DNA from: Bryobacteraceae bacterium
GTDB taxonomy: Bacteria; Acidobacteriota; Terriglobia; Bryobacterales; Bryobacteraceae
Assembly (NCBI GenBank): GCA_025929455.1
Contig: JAICMB010000154.1
Location: 1-7,365, forward strand
DNA: 7,365 nt
Reading direction: 5' to 3'
This document shows positions 1-6,354 of the stretch, piece after piece (the stretch's first letter is position 1; each line of letters starts with the position of its first letter). A program made the translations under genes and the position numbers. Below the pieces are notes generated by a model. The model was not told the origin of the DNA, ran no database searches, and saw only the letters and a list, made by a program, of their open reading frames with translations.

Positions 1-1082
1 ACTACGTACGTTGGAACTATCAGAACGAGCCGCGCTGCTGGCACGAGACTCTTTCGGAGTATTGCAATCCCCGCTCCTACGAGGGCCTGCCCGATCAGCT
101 TTACCTCAACAAGGGCGACGGCACGTTTGAGGACGTCTCCGAGCAATGGGGCATCCGCGCGCACATCGGCAAAGGCATGGGCGTCGGCGTGGCCGACTAC
201 GACCGCGACGGCAAGCCCGACATCTTCGTTGCCAACGACACCTTCTACACGTTCCTGTTTCACAACCAGGGAAACAAGTTCGAAGAGGTCGCGTTCCCTG
301 CCGGTGTCGCTCTGCCGGAGGACGGGAATTTCATTGGCGGCATGGGCCTCGACTTTCGCGACTTCGATAACGACGGCTACGCCGACATTGCCTACGTCGC
401 GCTGAGCAAACAGACCTTTCCGATGCTGAAGAATACGGCCGGCCGCGAGTTCCGCGAGATCACCGCCGAGAGCGGCATGCGCGCGCTGACGCTGCCGATG
501 TCTGCCTTCGGCGCGGGCCTGTACGATTTCGACAACGATGGCTGGAAAGATCTGTTCGTCACGCGCGGCGACGCCGTTTCACGCCCGCTGCCCGGAACGG
601 TTGTCGATCAACACAACACTGTGTTCCGCAATCCCGGTGCTAGCGGCAAATGGCAGGCGTTGACCGAAGAAGCCGGACTCGGCGCTGCGGACGCGGCCCG
701 CAATCGCGGCTGCGCATTCGGCGATCTGGATGGCGATGGGCGCGTCGACGTGGTCGCGACCGCACTCGGCAAGCCCGCTCAGATCTGGATGAACCGCACG
801 GAGACGAGCGGCCACTGGCTCGACATCTCCCTGCAAGGGGCGAAGAGCAACCGCGATGGCATCGGCGCCGCGATCAAAATTACGACCAAGAGTGGGAGTC
901 AGTACAACCACATGACCACGAGCGCGGGTTACGCGTCATCGAGCGACGGCCCGGTACACTTCGGCCTCGGAGCAGACGACAAAGCGCAGTCGGTCGAGAT
1001 CCACTGGCCATCCGGCATCGTGCAAAAGCTAATGGATGTCGCCGCCGATCGCGTGCTTCGCGTTAAAGAACCCGAACGCTAG
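1..1082 (+). CDS. CRTAC1-family FG-GAP/ASPIC-UnbV repeat protein (5' end missing)
   Basis: The frame is open from the left edge (first full codon at base 3) to a TAG at 1080-1082, so about 360 C-terminal residues are visible and the start lies outside the window. Four aspartate-rich loops typical of FG-GAP/VCBS beta-propeller blades can be read: DYDRDGKPD (near 195), DFDNDGYAD (near 360), DFDNDGWKD (near 525) and DLDGDGRVD (near 723). In this family such loops bind calcium. The stretch from about 813 to 1060, with SNRDGIGA, HFGLG and a WPSG motif, matches the ASPIC/UnbV domain that closes CRTAC1-family proteins. Two cysteines near the left edge (RCW and EYC) fit the family. Full-length members are usually exported and some carry TPR domains, but neither can be checked here. 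The ligand and role are unknown. An internal ATG at 177 also lies in frame but would cut through a propeller blade, so it is not a credible start. Confidence 0.93.
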   Translation, partial: YVRWNYQNEPRCWHETLSEYCNPRSYEGLPDQLYLNKGDGTFEDVSEQWGIRAHIGKGMGVGVADYDRDGKPDIFVANDTFYTFLFHNQGNKFEEVAFPAGVALPEDGNFIGGMGLDFRDFDNDGYADIAYVALSKQTFPMLKNTAGREFREITAESGMRALTLPMSAFGAGLYDFDNDGWKDLFVTRGDAVSRPLPGTVVDQHNTVFRNPGASGKWQALTEEAGLGAADAARNRGCAFGDLDGDGRVDVVATALGKPAQIWMNRTETSGHWLDISLQGAKSNRDGIGAAIKITTKSGSQYNHMTTSAGYASSSDGPVHFGLGADDKAQSVEIHWPSGIVQKLMDVAADRVLRVKEPER

Positions 1083-1116
1083 CACTGCGACGCGCGCACT
1101 TCATGAAACATTGTGG

Positions 1117-1164
1117 GGCAGGCAATCTTGCTGCCTGCCTGCGGGCGGCTCAAGATCCGCTCGC
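1117..1164. repeat. Two adjacent hairpins with complementary loops between convergent genes
   Basis: The first inverted repeat pairs GGCAGGCA (1117-1124) with TGCCTGCC (1132-1139) perfectly, leaving a 7-base loop. One base later GCGGGCGG (1141-1148) pairs with CCGCTCGC (1157-1164) with one G-T wobble and an 8-base loop. Loop one contains ATCTTG (1125-1130) and loop two contains its reverse complement CAAGAT (1151-1156), so the loops could kiss. The element begins 34 bases after the stop of the plus-strand gene and ends 7 bases before the stop of the minus-strand regulator gene. It could therefore act as a bidirectional transcription end or RNA stabiliser. No run of T follows on either strand, so it is not a textbook intrinsic terminator. 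The style resembles dispersed intergenic palindromes of Solibacter-like genomes, which is a recollection and was not tested. Confidence 0.6.
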
Positions 1165-1171
1165 ACCCCGA

Positions 1172-1615
1172 TCACGCGGAGGCGGCGTTCTGGTCCAGAA
1201 CGTCTTTCAAAATGCGGCCGGTCTCCATAAAGGAATCGAGGTCGAGCGCTTTGCGAATATAACGCTGAACACCGATCGCCTGCGCTTCGGCTTCGTCGCG
1301 CGGCGAGGGCGACGAACTGAAGACGACCACCGGCAGGTCCGCCCAAGCGGCGTTCTCCCGTATCGCTTTCAGCACTTCCACGCCGCCGTGCTTGGGCAGA
1401 TTCAGATCGAGCACCGCGAGAGCGGGCGGCGGGAGTCCGGCATATTTGCCCCGCCCGGCCACGCAGGAAATCGCCTCGGCTCCGTCTGCAATCACCATAA
1501 GCTCCATGTGAACGTCCGCGGCTTCCAGCGCTTTGCGCAGCAGGTAAACATCGCCGGGATTATCCTCGACCAAAAGGATGCGCGGAGCCGGACTACTGCC
1601 GGGTTCGCCGCTCAT
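1172..1615 (-). CDS. Rcp1-like single-domain response regulator
   Basis: This 147-residue protein is a stand-alone CheY-like receiver with no output domain. The N-terminal acidic pair is E17-D18 in LLVEDN. The phosphoacceptor is D70 in LAVLDLNLPKHGG. The switch Ser is at about S100-S101 in VVVFSSS, and the conserved lysine is K122 in YIRKALD. The overall pattern, including GVQRYI and a C-terminal F-M helix, is that of Rcp1-type regulators paired with phytochrome-like kinases. The usual Lys-Pro after beta-5 is Lys-Ala here. The ATG overlaps the TGA of the upstream kinase (shared ATGA, 1612-1615) and has AGGA six bases ahead (1622-1625), so the two are translationally coupled and almost certainly partners. 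With no DNA-binding domain it should act by protein contact or as a phosphorelay intermediate. The target is not visible. Confidence 0.93.
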   Translation of the reverse strand: MSGEPGSSPAPRILLVEDNPGDVYLLRKALEAADVHMELMVIADGAEAISCVAGRGKYAGLPPPALAVLDLNLPKHGGVEVLKAIRENAAWADLPVVVFSSSPSPRDEAEAQAIGVQRYIRKALDLDSFMETGRILKDVLDQNAASA

Positions 1616-3507
1616 CGCACGTCCTGCGGCGCACGGGGCAAGGTGAAATAGAACGTCGCTCCCTGCCGCGGTTCCGACTCGACCCAGATGCGGCCTTCGT
1701 AGCGCTCCACCACGCGCTGACAGATGGCGAGGCCGATGCCGGTGCCGGGAATGGCATTCCCGTGCAGGCGTTTGAAGATGCCGAAAATCGTATTGTGATA
1801 CAGAGGATCGATCCCCATGCCATTATCCACGATGGAGAACAGATGTTCGGAGTGCAGTTCCTGCACTGACACATGAATGCGCGGCGCCTCCGTCCCGCGG
1901 TACTTGATGGCGTTGCCGATGAGATTTTGGAACAATTGCAGGAAATGCACTTCGTGGCCGCGCACGACCGGCAGGGGGTCGTTCGTGACGACCGCGCCGC
2001 TGTCGTCGATAGCGGTCCTCAAATTCTCCGCCGCGCTTCGGAGCACCAGGTTGAGATCGATCTCCTCCTGCTCTTGCTGTTCGCGCGCGGTGATTTGCGT
2101 ATAGGTCAGCAGGTCCGATAACAGCTCGCGCATCCGCCGTGTACCGTCCCGGATGAACTCGACGCAGACGGAGGCATCCTCGTTATGCTCGGCGCGGCAG
2201 GTCCTCAGCAGAAGCTGCGCGTAGCTCGTGATCATGCGCAGCGGTTCCTGCAAATCGTGACTGGCCGCGAATGCGAAGTGATGCAGATCCTGGTTGGCGC
2301 GCCGCAGCTCTTCCTCGATCTCTTTCTGCTCGTGGATCTCGGTGTTGGACCCGATCCACATGGCAACCGTTCCATCCGGATTGCGATGCGCATGCGCGCG
2401 GCTCAGATGCCAGCGGTACGCTCCATCGGCCCTGCGGAACCGGTGCAGAAATTCGAACGGCTCACCAGTCGCGAGGCTGCGCTTCCACCTTCTGACATTC
2501 TCGTCGACGTCATCCGGATGAATGAGCGGCACCCAGTTCCAGTCCTTCATCTGCTCGAACGGGACGCCGGTGAATTCGAGCCACTGGCGATTCATGAAAT
2601 CGACATCGCCATTGGGTTTGGCGGTGAACACCTTTTCCGGCATCGACTCGGCCATGAAGCGCAGACGCGCTTCCCAGCTCGCCACCGCTCGTTCGGCCTC
2701 GAGGCGTTCCGAGATATCGCGGAACACGACGACGACGCCCGCGACCGACCCGTCGCGGTCGCGAATGGCGGCGGCGCTGTGCTCGATCGGAATCTGGCGT
2801 CCGTTTTTGCTTTGGAGCACGGCGGCGCCGGCCGCGCCCGCACCGTTCGCAGGGTGCACAAGCTTGCTTACCAGATTGCCAAAAGAGAGTTCAGCTCCGG
2901 CGCTGGCGGTAACGAATACGTGTTCGAGCGGCAGCCCGGCGGCCTGCTCCTGCGTCCAGCCAGTGAGCGAGTGCGCCATGCGGTTTAAGAGCGTGATACG
3001 GCCGTCCGTATCTGTCGCAATGACGGCGTCGCCGATACTGGCCAGCGTAGCTTGAAGCCACTCCTGCTCCGCGTGCAGCTTCGCTTGCGCGCGTTGGCGT
3101 TCGATTAGGCCGCGGTTCAAAGCCTCGACACGCTCGTTCAGCAAACGAAATCGCCGCGTCGCTTGCGGCTTGGCAAACAAGCGTAGCAAAAGAATGATGC
3201 CGCTCTGCTGCTGCCGCTCGACCGTGGTCCCTTCGATGCGGCACGAGAGCCCGTCACCGTTGCGGCACGTGAAAGTCAGTGCGCCGGGCAGCAGATCGCC
3301 GGTGCGGCTCCACAATGCCAACAGCCGCGATACCTTCGCCGGCGCGTCGCTCACGATCGCCTGTAAGTTCGTTCCGGCCAGAGGACCTGCCTCCGGCAGA
3401 AGAGCGCGCGCGGCAGGATTGGCTTCGAGAATTTGCCCGGTGCGATGGACCAGTAGCGTGGGTTCCGGCAGCTTGCCATAGCAACGCCGAAATAACTCAC
3501 CCGTCAT
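1612..3507 (-). CDS. Soluble PAS-PAS-PAS sensor histidine kinase
   Basis: The 631-residue kinase has no signal peptide or membrane span, so it should act in the cytosol. The order of domains is: a divergent PAS at about 10-110; a helical linker at 118-150; a PAS at about 150-268 (GDAVIATDTDG, FRDISER); a PAS_3 fold at about 283-395 (WLEFTG, LIHPDD, a PAC-like end at GSNTEIHEQK); HisKA at about 403-470; and HATPase at about 515-625. The phospho-histidine is H417 in ASHDLQEPLR, the H-box form seen in phytochrome-like kinases. The ATP site shows the N-box (QNLIGNAIKY, N528 and N532), G1 DNGMG (561-565), the F-box (IFGIFKRLHG) and G2 GTGIG (588-592), so catalysis should be intact. No PAS cofactor residue can be assigned with confidence. 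The ATG directly abuts the upstream TAG, with GGAAG five bases before it (3513-3517). It probably phosphorylates the downstream Rcp1-like regulator. Confidence 0.95.
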   Translation of the reverse strand: MTGELFRRCYGKLPEPTLLVHRTGQILEANPAARALLPEAGPLAGTNLQAIVSDAPAKVSRLLALWSRTGDLLPGALTFTCRNGDGLSCRIEGTTVERQQQSGIILLLRLFAKPQATRRFRLLNERVEALNRGLIERQRAQAKLHAEQEWLQATLASIGDAVIATDTDGRITLLNRMAHSLTGWTQEQAAGLPLEHVFVTASAGAELSFGNLVSKLVHPANGAGAAGAAVLQSKNGRQIPIEHSAAAIRDRDGSVAGVVVVFRDISERLEAERAVASWEARLRFMAESMPEKVFTAKPNGDVDFMNRQWLEFTGVPFEQMKDWNWVPLIHPDDVDENVRRWKRSLATGEPFEFLHRFRRADGAYRWHLSRAHAHRNPDGTVAMWIGSNTEIHEQKEIEEELRRANQDLHHFAFAASHDLQEPLRMITSYAQLLLRTCRAEHNEDASVCVEFIRDGTRRMRELLSDLLTYTQITAREQQEQEEIDLNLVLRSAAENLRTAIDDSGAVVTNDPLPVVRGHEVHFLQLFQNLIGNAIKYRGTEAPRIHVSVQELHSEHLFSIVDNGMGIDPLYHNTIFGIFKRLHGNAIPGTGIGLAICQRVVERYEGRIWVESEPRQGATFYFTLPRAPQDVR

Positions 3508-4047
3508 CTATGCTTCCGTTTGGAAATATTCCCGTCCCTCGACCGCCTCCGCCTCTGAAGGATCGAGATACACGACCACGCGGCATCCGGCGTGCCCTTC
3601 GGCGATGGTCTCCTGCAACTCGACTTTTGCATAGCCAAGATTTTGCGCGGCGATGGCGCCGAATACATTGGACGTCATCATACACATGGATGGGCGTCCC
3701 ACCACCTTGTCCCCGAACGGACATGCGCGGTTGCCCAGCACGATCTTGTGCGGTGTCTCTTCAATGATGTAGAAATCACCCTCGATGCGCCGTTTCAGAT
3801 CGACGAGGACGGCGCTCACCTGTTCGCGGTTGAGCCGTGGCATTTTCAGCGCGGCTTTGTAATCCGCGTTGATCTGATCGCCCATGCTCTGGCCAACCAC
3901 GCTGATAAATCCCGTCGCGTCGTGGAGTCCAACGACGTCTTCGAGCGTACCCGCGAGTTCGCGGATCAGGCCGCGCATGAACACATCGCGATCGATGGGG
4001 ACGTCGAGACCGGCCAACTGTTCCTTTGCCGTTTGCGTGGATGTCAT
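3508..4047 (-). CDS. Stand-alone methanogen output domain 1 (MetOD1)-like protein
   Basis: From the ATG at 4047 the protein has 179 residues. A longer form from a GTG at 4083 would have 191. Residues below are numbered on the longer form. The N-terminal half is helical ([26 protein letters not shown]). The C-terminal half holds the diagnostic stretch [10 protein letters not shown], then [15 protein letters not shown], then [16 protein letters not shown], which I recognise as resembling MetOD1, a domain first defined as an output module in methanogen sensory proteins. Three cysteines (C121, C134, C167) and two histidines (H112, H164) sit in or beside these motifs and could bind a metal or ligand, which is inference. 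There is no membrane span or DNA-binding motif. It is the first gene of the operon, and its TAG abuts the kinase ATG, so it is probably a signalling partner of the kinase. The family call is from memory of the motif; the signalling role is inferred from context. Confidence 0.75.
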   Translation of the reverse strand: MTSTQTAKEQLAGLDVPIDRDVFMRGLIRELAGTLEDVVGLHDATGFISVVGQSMGDQINADYKAALKMPRLNREQVSAVLVDLKRRIEGDFYIIEETPHKIVLGNRACPFGDKVVGRPSMCMMTSNVFGAIAAQNLGYAKVELQETIAEGHAGCRVVVYLDPSEAEAVEGREYFQTEA

Positions 4048-4071
4048 GGAATTTGTCGCGACTTCGTGGCG

Positions 4072-4077
4072 CCTCCT
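4072..4077 (-). promoter_or_regulatory. AGGAGG ribosome-binding-like site at an awkward distance
   Basis: A perfect Shine-Dalgarno core reads on the minus strand here, but the next in-frame start (ATG at 4047) is 24 bases away, too far for normal use. If translation begins at the GTG at 4083, the motif lies inside codons 3-4. No in-frame ATG, GTG or TTG lies between the motif and 4047. The start of the MetOD1-like gene is therefore unsettled. RNA folding that shortens the gap, or chance, could explain the motif. Confidence 0.4.
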
Positions 4078-4081
4078 ACAC

Positions 4082-4096
4082 ACAGGATATCCCTGT
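4082..4096. promoter_or_regulatory. Possible operator: ACAGG-ATATC-CCTGT inverted repeat
   Basis: Five-base arms ACAGG (4082-4086) and CCTGT (4092-4096) flank a 5-base AT-richer centre, with the perfect core GATATC at 4086-4091. It lies 35 bases upstream of the ATG of the MetOD1-like gene and overlaps the alternative GTG start at 4083. A dyad of this size just upstream of an operon can bind a dimeric regulator. There is no second copy that I can see and no clear -35/-10 pair beside it, so this is a weak call. Confidence 0.25.
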
Positions 4097-4253
4097 AAGC
4101 GGAATCATCGCGGCGGCGCCGCTGGTCGTAACATCGCAGCAGAGCGGACGATGCGCAGCCAGCAGAGACTGGCCGCGCCACTTCGGAACCGCGCGCGGTG
4201 TGGCGGTTCTGAGGTCTTGTAGTGCTCTGCGCGAACTGCGGTGCTGTAGGCGC
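4084..4253. other. Intergenic region between the two minus-strand operons
   Basis: These 170 bases separate the lipoprotein stop from the MetOD1-like operon. They hold small dyads: GCGGCGCCGC near 4111, GCCAG/CTGGC at 4158-4173 with a 6-base loop, and a perfect 7-base repeat GAACCGC/GCGGTTC at 4186-4209 with a 10-base loop. The last lies about 45 bases beyond the lipoprotein stop and could end that transcript, though no T run follows. A promoter for the signalling operon is expected here, but I cannot point to a convincing -35/-10 pair. Confidence 0.4.
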
Positions 4254-5783
4254 TTACCGGCGGCGGCCGAAGCTGCGGCCGAAGCCGCGCGAACCGCCGC
4301 CGCCGAATCTACGGCCGATGCTGGGGCTGCTGGAACCGCGGCCGAAGCGCCGGCCCGCTCCATTGCCGCGCAGGGCGTCGCCGGATCGCGATTCGCTGCG
4401 CCACGCGTTCCAGCGGGAGGGCGATGGCGCGGTCGCTCCTCGTGACGCATAACCGGAGGAGCGGAAGCCGCCGGACTGGACGTAGCGGCTGCTCGCGTAC
4501 CGCTGCTGCGTGAAGGTGCCATGACTGCCGTACTTGGGAGGAGCGGTGGGTGTTTCCTGGCCGTAATAGGTATGGCCGGCGCGTTCGGCGGTACGGTAGC
4601 CGTTGTATTCGCCGGGAAGAATCGGCCGGTAGCCGCCGTGTCCCCACAGCAACTCGCGCATGATCAGGTATTGCGGCAGCCAGGTCCAAACGCTGGTCCC
4701 GCCCGCGTGCGACCAGTAGCCGTATTGATTGGAGCCCTGCGACGGCGGGGCGATATAAGCGAAGCCGGCCGGCTGCGGCGTGGTCTGCGCTTCCGCATCG
4801 TACTGGCCCGCGTCCTTGTGAGCGATGGCCATGCCAAGATCGTTTTCGACGGAGCGGAACGCGGGCTCCGGCACTTCGACCCAGTGCTCGTCGTGCGTGA
4901 CCTCCGTCTTCTTCGCCGCGACGTCGACAAAGTGCGTCGTAATCACGTTGAGCTTTTCGCGGTAGACCCGCTGCGGGCCTTCATGCGTGACATCGAGATC
5001 GGCGAGGATCTTGTCCCAGCCGTTGTAAAGCTGGCCTGACAGCGCCTGCAGTTCCTGCGATTGCTTGGGAAGTTTTGCGGCGTCTTGTGACAGCAATTCG
5101 TCGGTCTGGATCAGCGTCGCGATTTGCGCGGCGCTCGCCTTCCCGGCCGCCGCATCCTGCCGCGCGGTTTGCGTATCCCGCCATTTGGTGTCCGCGTCGG
5201 CGGGAATGGCGCGTAGCGCCGCGAGGCGCGTGTCCAAGTCAGTCTTCTTCGACGGCCAATCGCTTTCGGCCTTGGCGACCACCGTTGCGACCGGCGTCAG
5301 ATCCGCTTTGTGAACTGCATCGTACTCGCTGTTCATACGCGCGAGCGATGACGGAAGATCGTGGCGGAACGCAACCCAATGGTCTGCCGTGGCGGCGACG
5401 GCTGCCGCATCCTGCTGCGCGGCCTGGCGTAGATTGCGCTGCCCGTTCAAGAGCCAAACGATGCGGTCGCGGTCGGGGGTGCGGTCGCGCCGGACCAAGC
5501 TGTCAATTTCGCGCTGATAGCTTTGTGCGGTTGCGAGCTTCTCGCGGTCCGTGCGCAGCCGCGCCGTCCAGGTTTGCGAAACCGCGGCGGCCTGGAACAG
5601 ATCGGGCGCTTGCGCCAGATCGGCTTTGACACTACTCTCGGCGCGCTGAATGTCTTGCGAAGCCTGCTGCAGCTTGCCCTGCTCGGCGTGGACATCGTTG
5701 CGCAGTGAGCGTGGCAGCCGGCTCCCGCAGGAGGCCAGAACTACCAACACCGGAATTACAAAATAGAGCGCACGCCGTTTCAT
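4254..5783 (-). CDS. Predicted lipoprotein with long helical domain and Arg/Gly/Ser/Phe-rich tail
   Basis: The 509-residue protein starts MKRR, then a hydrophobic stretch and the lipobox LASC, so signal peptidase II should cleave before C19 and leave a lipid-anchored envelope protein. Residues 20-330 are Ala/Gln/Asp-rich and look helical or coiled-coil. Residues 350-400 are aromatic and Gly-rich (YGYWSHAGG, WTWLPQYLIMRELLWG). From about 425 to the end the chain is low complexity, rich in Arg, Gly, Ser and Phe, with RRFG twice and RGFG and RSFG near the C-terminus. The middle-plus-tail pattern recalls enterobacterial YgiB/YjfM (DUF1190) lipoproteins, which also have a short Trp/Met segment and a Ser/Gly tail, but this is resemblance, not proven homology. 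The ATG abuts the upstream TAG with GGAG seven bases ahead (5791-5794). Context suggests an envelope role with the PspA-type protein. The function is unknown. Confidence 0.85.
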   Translation of the reverse strand: MKRRALYFVIPVLVVLASCGSRLPRSLRNDVHAEQGKLQQASQDIQRAESSVKADLAQAPDLFQAAAVSQTWTARLRTDREKLATAQSYQREIDSLVRRDRTPDRDRIVWLLNGQRNLRQAAQQDAAAVAATADHWVAFRHDLPSSLARMNSEYDAVHKADLTPVATVVAKAESDWPSKKTDLDTRLAALRAIPADADTKWRDTQTARQDAAAGKASAAQIATLIQTDELLSQDAAKLPKQSQELQALSGQLYNGWDKILADLDVTHEGPQRVYREKLNVITTHFVDVAAKKTEVTHDEHWVEVPEPAFRSVENDLGMAIAHKDAGQYDAEAQTTPQPAGFAYIAPPSQGSNQYGYWSHAGGTSVWTWLPQYLIMRELLWGHGGYRPILPGEYNGYRTAERAGHTYYGQETPTAPPKYGSHGTFTQQRYASSRYVQSGGFRSSGYASRGATAPSPSRWNAWRSESRSGDALRGNGAGRRFGRGSSSPSIGRRFGGGGSRGFGRSFGRRR

Positions 5784-6350
5784 CTATGTACTCCGAAACA
5801 CCGTTATGTCGCCGGGCTCGACCTTGGTCCAGATTGTCGCCTCAAATGGCTGGCCTTCGGCCTTACGAACCGTCATGTAGCGTTTGCCGTCCTGCTCCTG
5901 AAAACGCCAGCAGTACAGCCCACGCCCGGTGGGATTGCCGCCGCTGAACACGCCCAGTTCCCGGCTGAAGCGGTACAGCCAGAACTTGCCGTCGTAGTCG
6001 AAGAAGTCCGACGGGTTCTGACGCTCGTCGATCTCGCCGAGATCGTCCTCGCTCACACCGACTTCGTCGAGCGTCAGCGTGCGGCCGTCGAAGTTGCCGA
6101 ACACTTCCACCGTGTTGTCGTTGTGCACTTCGAGGTACACGCGCCGGCCGCGCCATGTGCCGCTCAGCTCTTTCCAGGTGCGGTCGCCCGCTTCGTACAC
6201 GTCGCAACGGTCCACCGTGAAATCCACGTCGCTGAAATCCTCTGCCGCGCCCGTGACCGATAGAGCGTCGCTCACGCGGGCATCCGCGATGGCCAGGTTC
6301 GCGAGGTCTTCCTGCGGGCTCGTGCGCGCCGGCTTACGATCAAACAACAT
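5784..6350 (-). CDS. Small acidic protein of unknown function, possibly DUF4178-related
   Basis: From the ATG at 6350 this gives 188 residues. That start lies 4 bases past the stop of the PspA-type gene. The TTG at 6398 would add 16 residues and overlap that gene by 44 bases, so I prefer the ATG. Neither has a clear Shine-Dalgarno, which suggests re-initiation after the upstream stop. There is no signal peptide or membrane span, so it should be cytosolic. The protein is acidic and looks beta-rich: a TWRGRRVYLEVHNDNTVEVFG stretch, an acidic segment (VSEDDLGEIDE), a YDGKFWLYRF segment and a C-terminal module ending EPGDITVF. The position between a PspA-type protein and a lipoprotein, and the WLYR-like strand, recall DUF4178 proteins that accompany PspA homologues. 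I hold that family call weakly. It is probably an accessory factor of the PspA module. Confidence 0.8.
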   Translation of the reverse strand: MLFDRKPARTSPQEDLANLAIADARVSDALSVTGAAEDFSDVDFTVDRCDVYEAGDRTWKELSGTWRGRRVYLEVHNDNTVEVFGNFDGRTLTLDEVGVSEDDLGEIDERQNPSDFFDYDGKFWLYRFSRELGVFSGGNPTGRGLYCWRFQEQDGKRYMTVRKAEGQPFEATIWTKVEPGDITVFRST

Positions 6351-6354
6351 TGGG

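Noticed and set aside
1103..1651. Plus-strand frame opposite the response regulator
   Set aside because: The minus strand encodes a complete receiver with all key residues. The plus frame has no domain and runs through the hairpin element.
2185..2988. Long plus-strand open frame (267 codons) opposite the kinase gene
   Set aside because: It is antisense to a kinase with fully intact catalytic motifs, encodes no recognisable domain, and is the kind of shadow frame expected in GC-rich DNA.
4186..4209. Perfect 7-base inverted repeat as an intrinsic terminator of the lipoprotein operon
   Set aside because: The 10-base loop and the absence of a T run on the minus strand make a strong terminator call unsupported. 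It is mentioned only as part of the intergenic region.
4254..4400. GC-rich imperfect repetition at the 3' end of the lipoprotein gene as a possible repeat array
   Set aside because: The repetition follows from Arg/Gly/Phe codons in the low-complexity tail. There are no regular units or spacers of CRISPR or satellite type.
4076..4522. 148-codon minus-strand frame rich in Ala, Arg and Pro overlapping the lipoprotein tail
   Set aside because: Its composition is that of GC-rich DNA read in the wrong frame, and it overlaps the 3' end of the convincing lipoprotein gene and the intergenic region.
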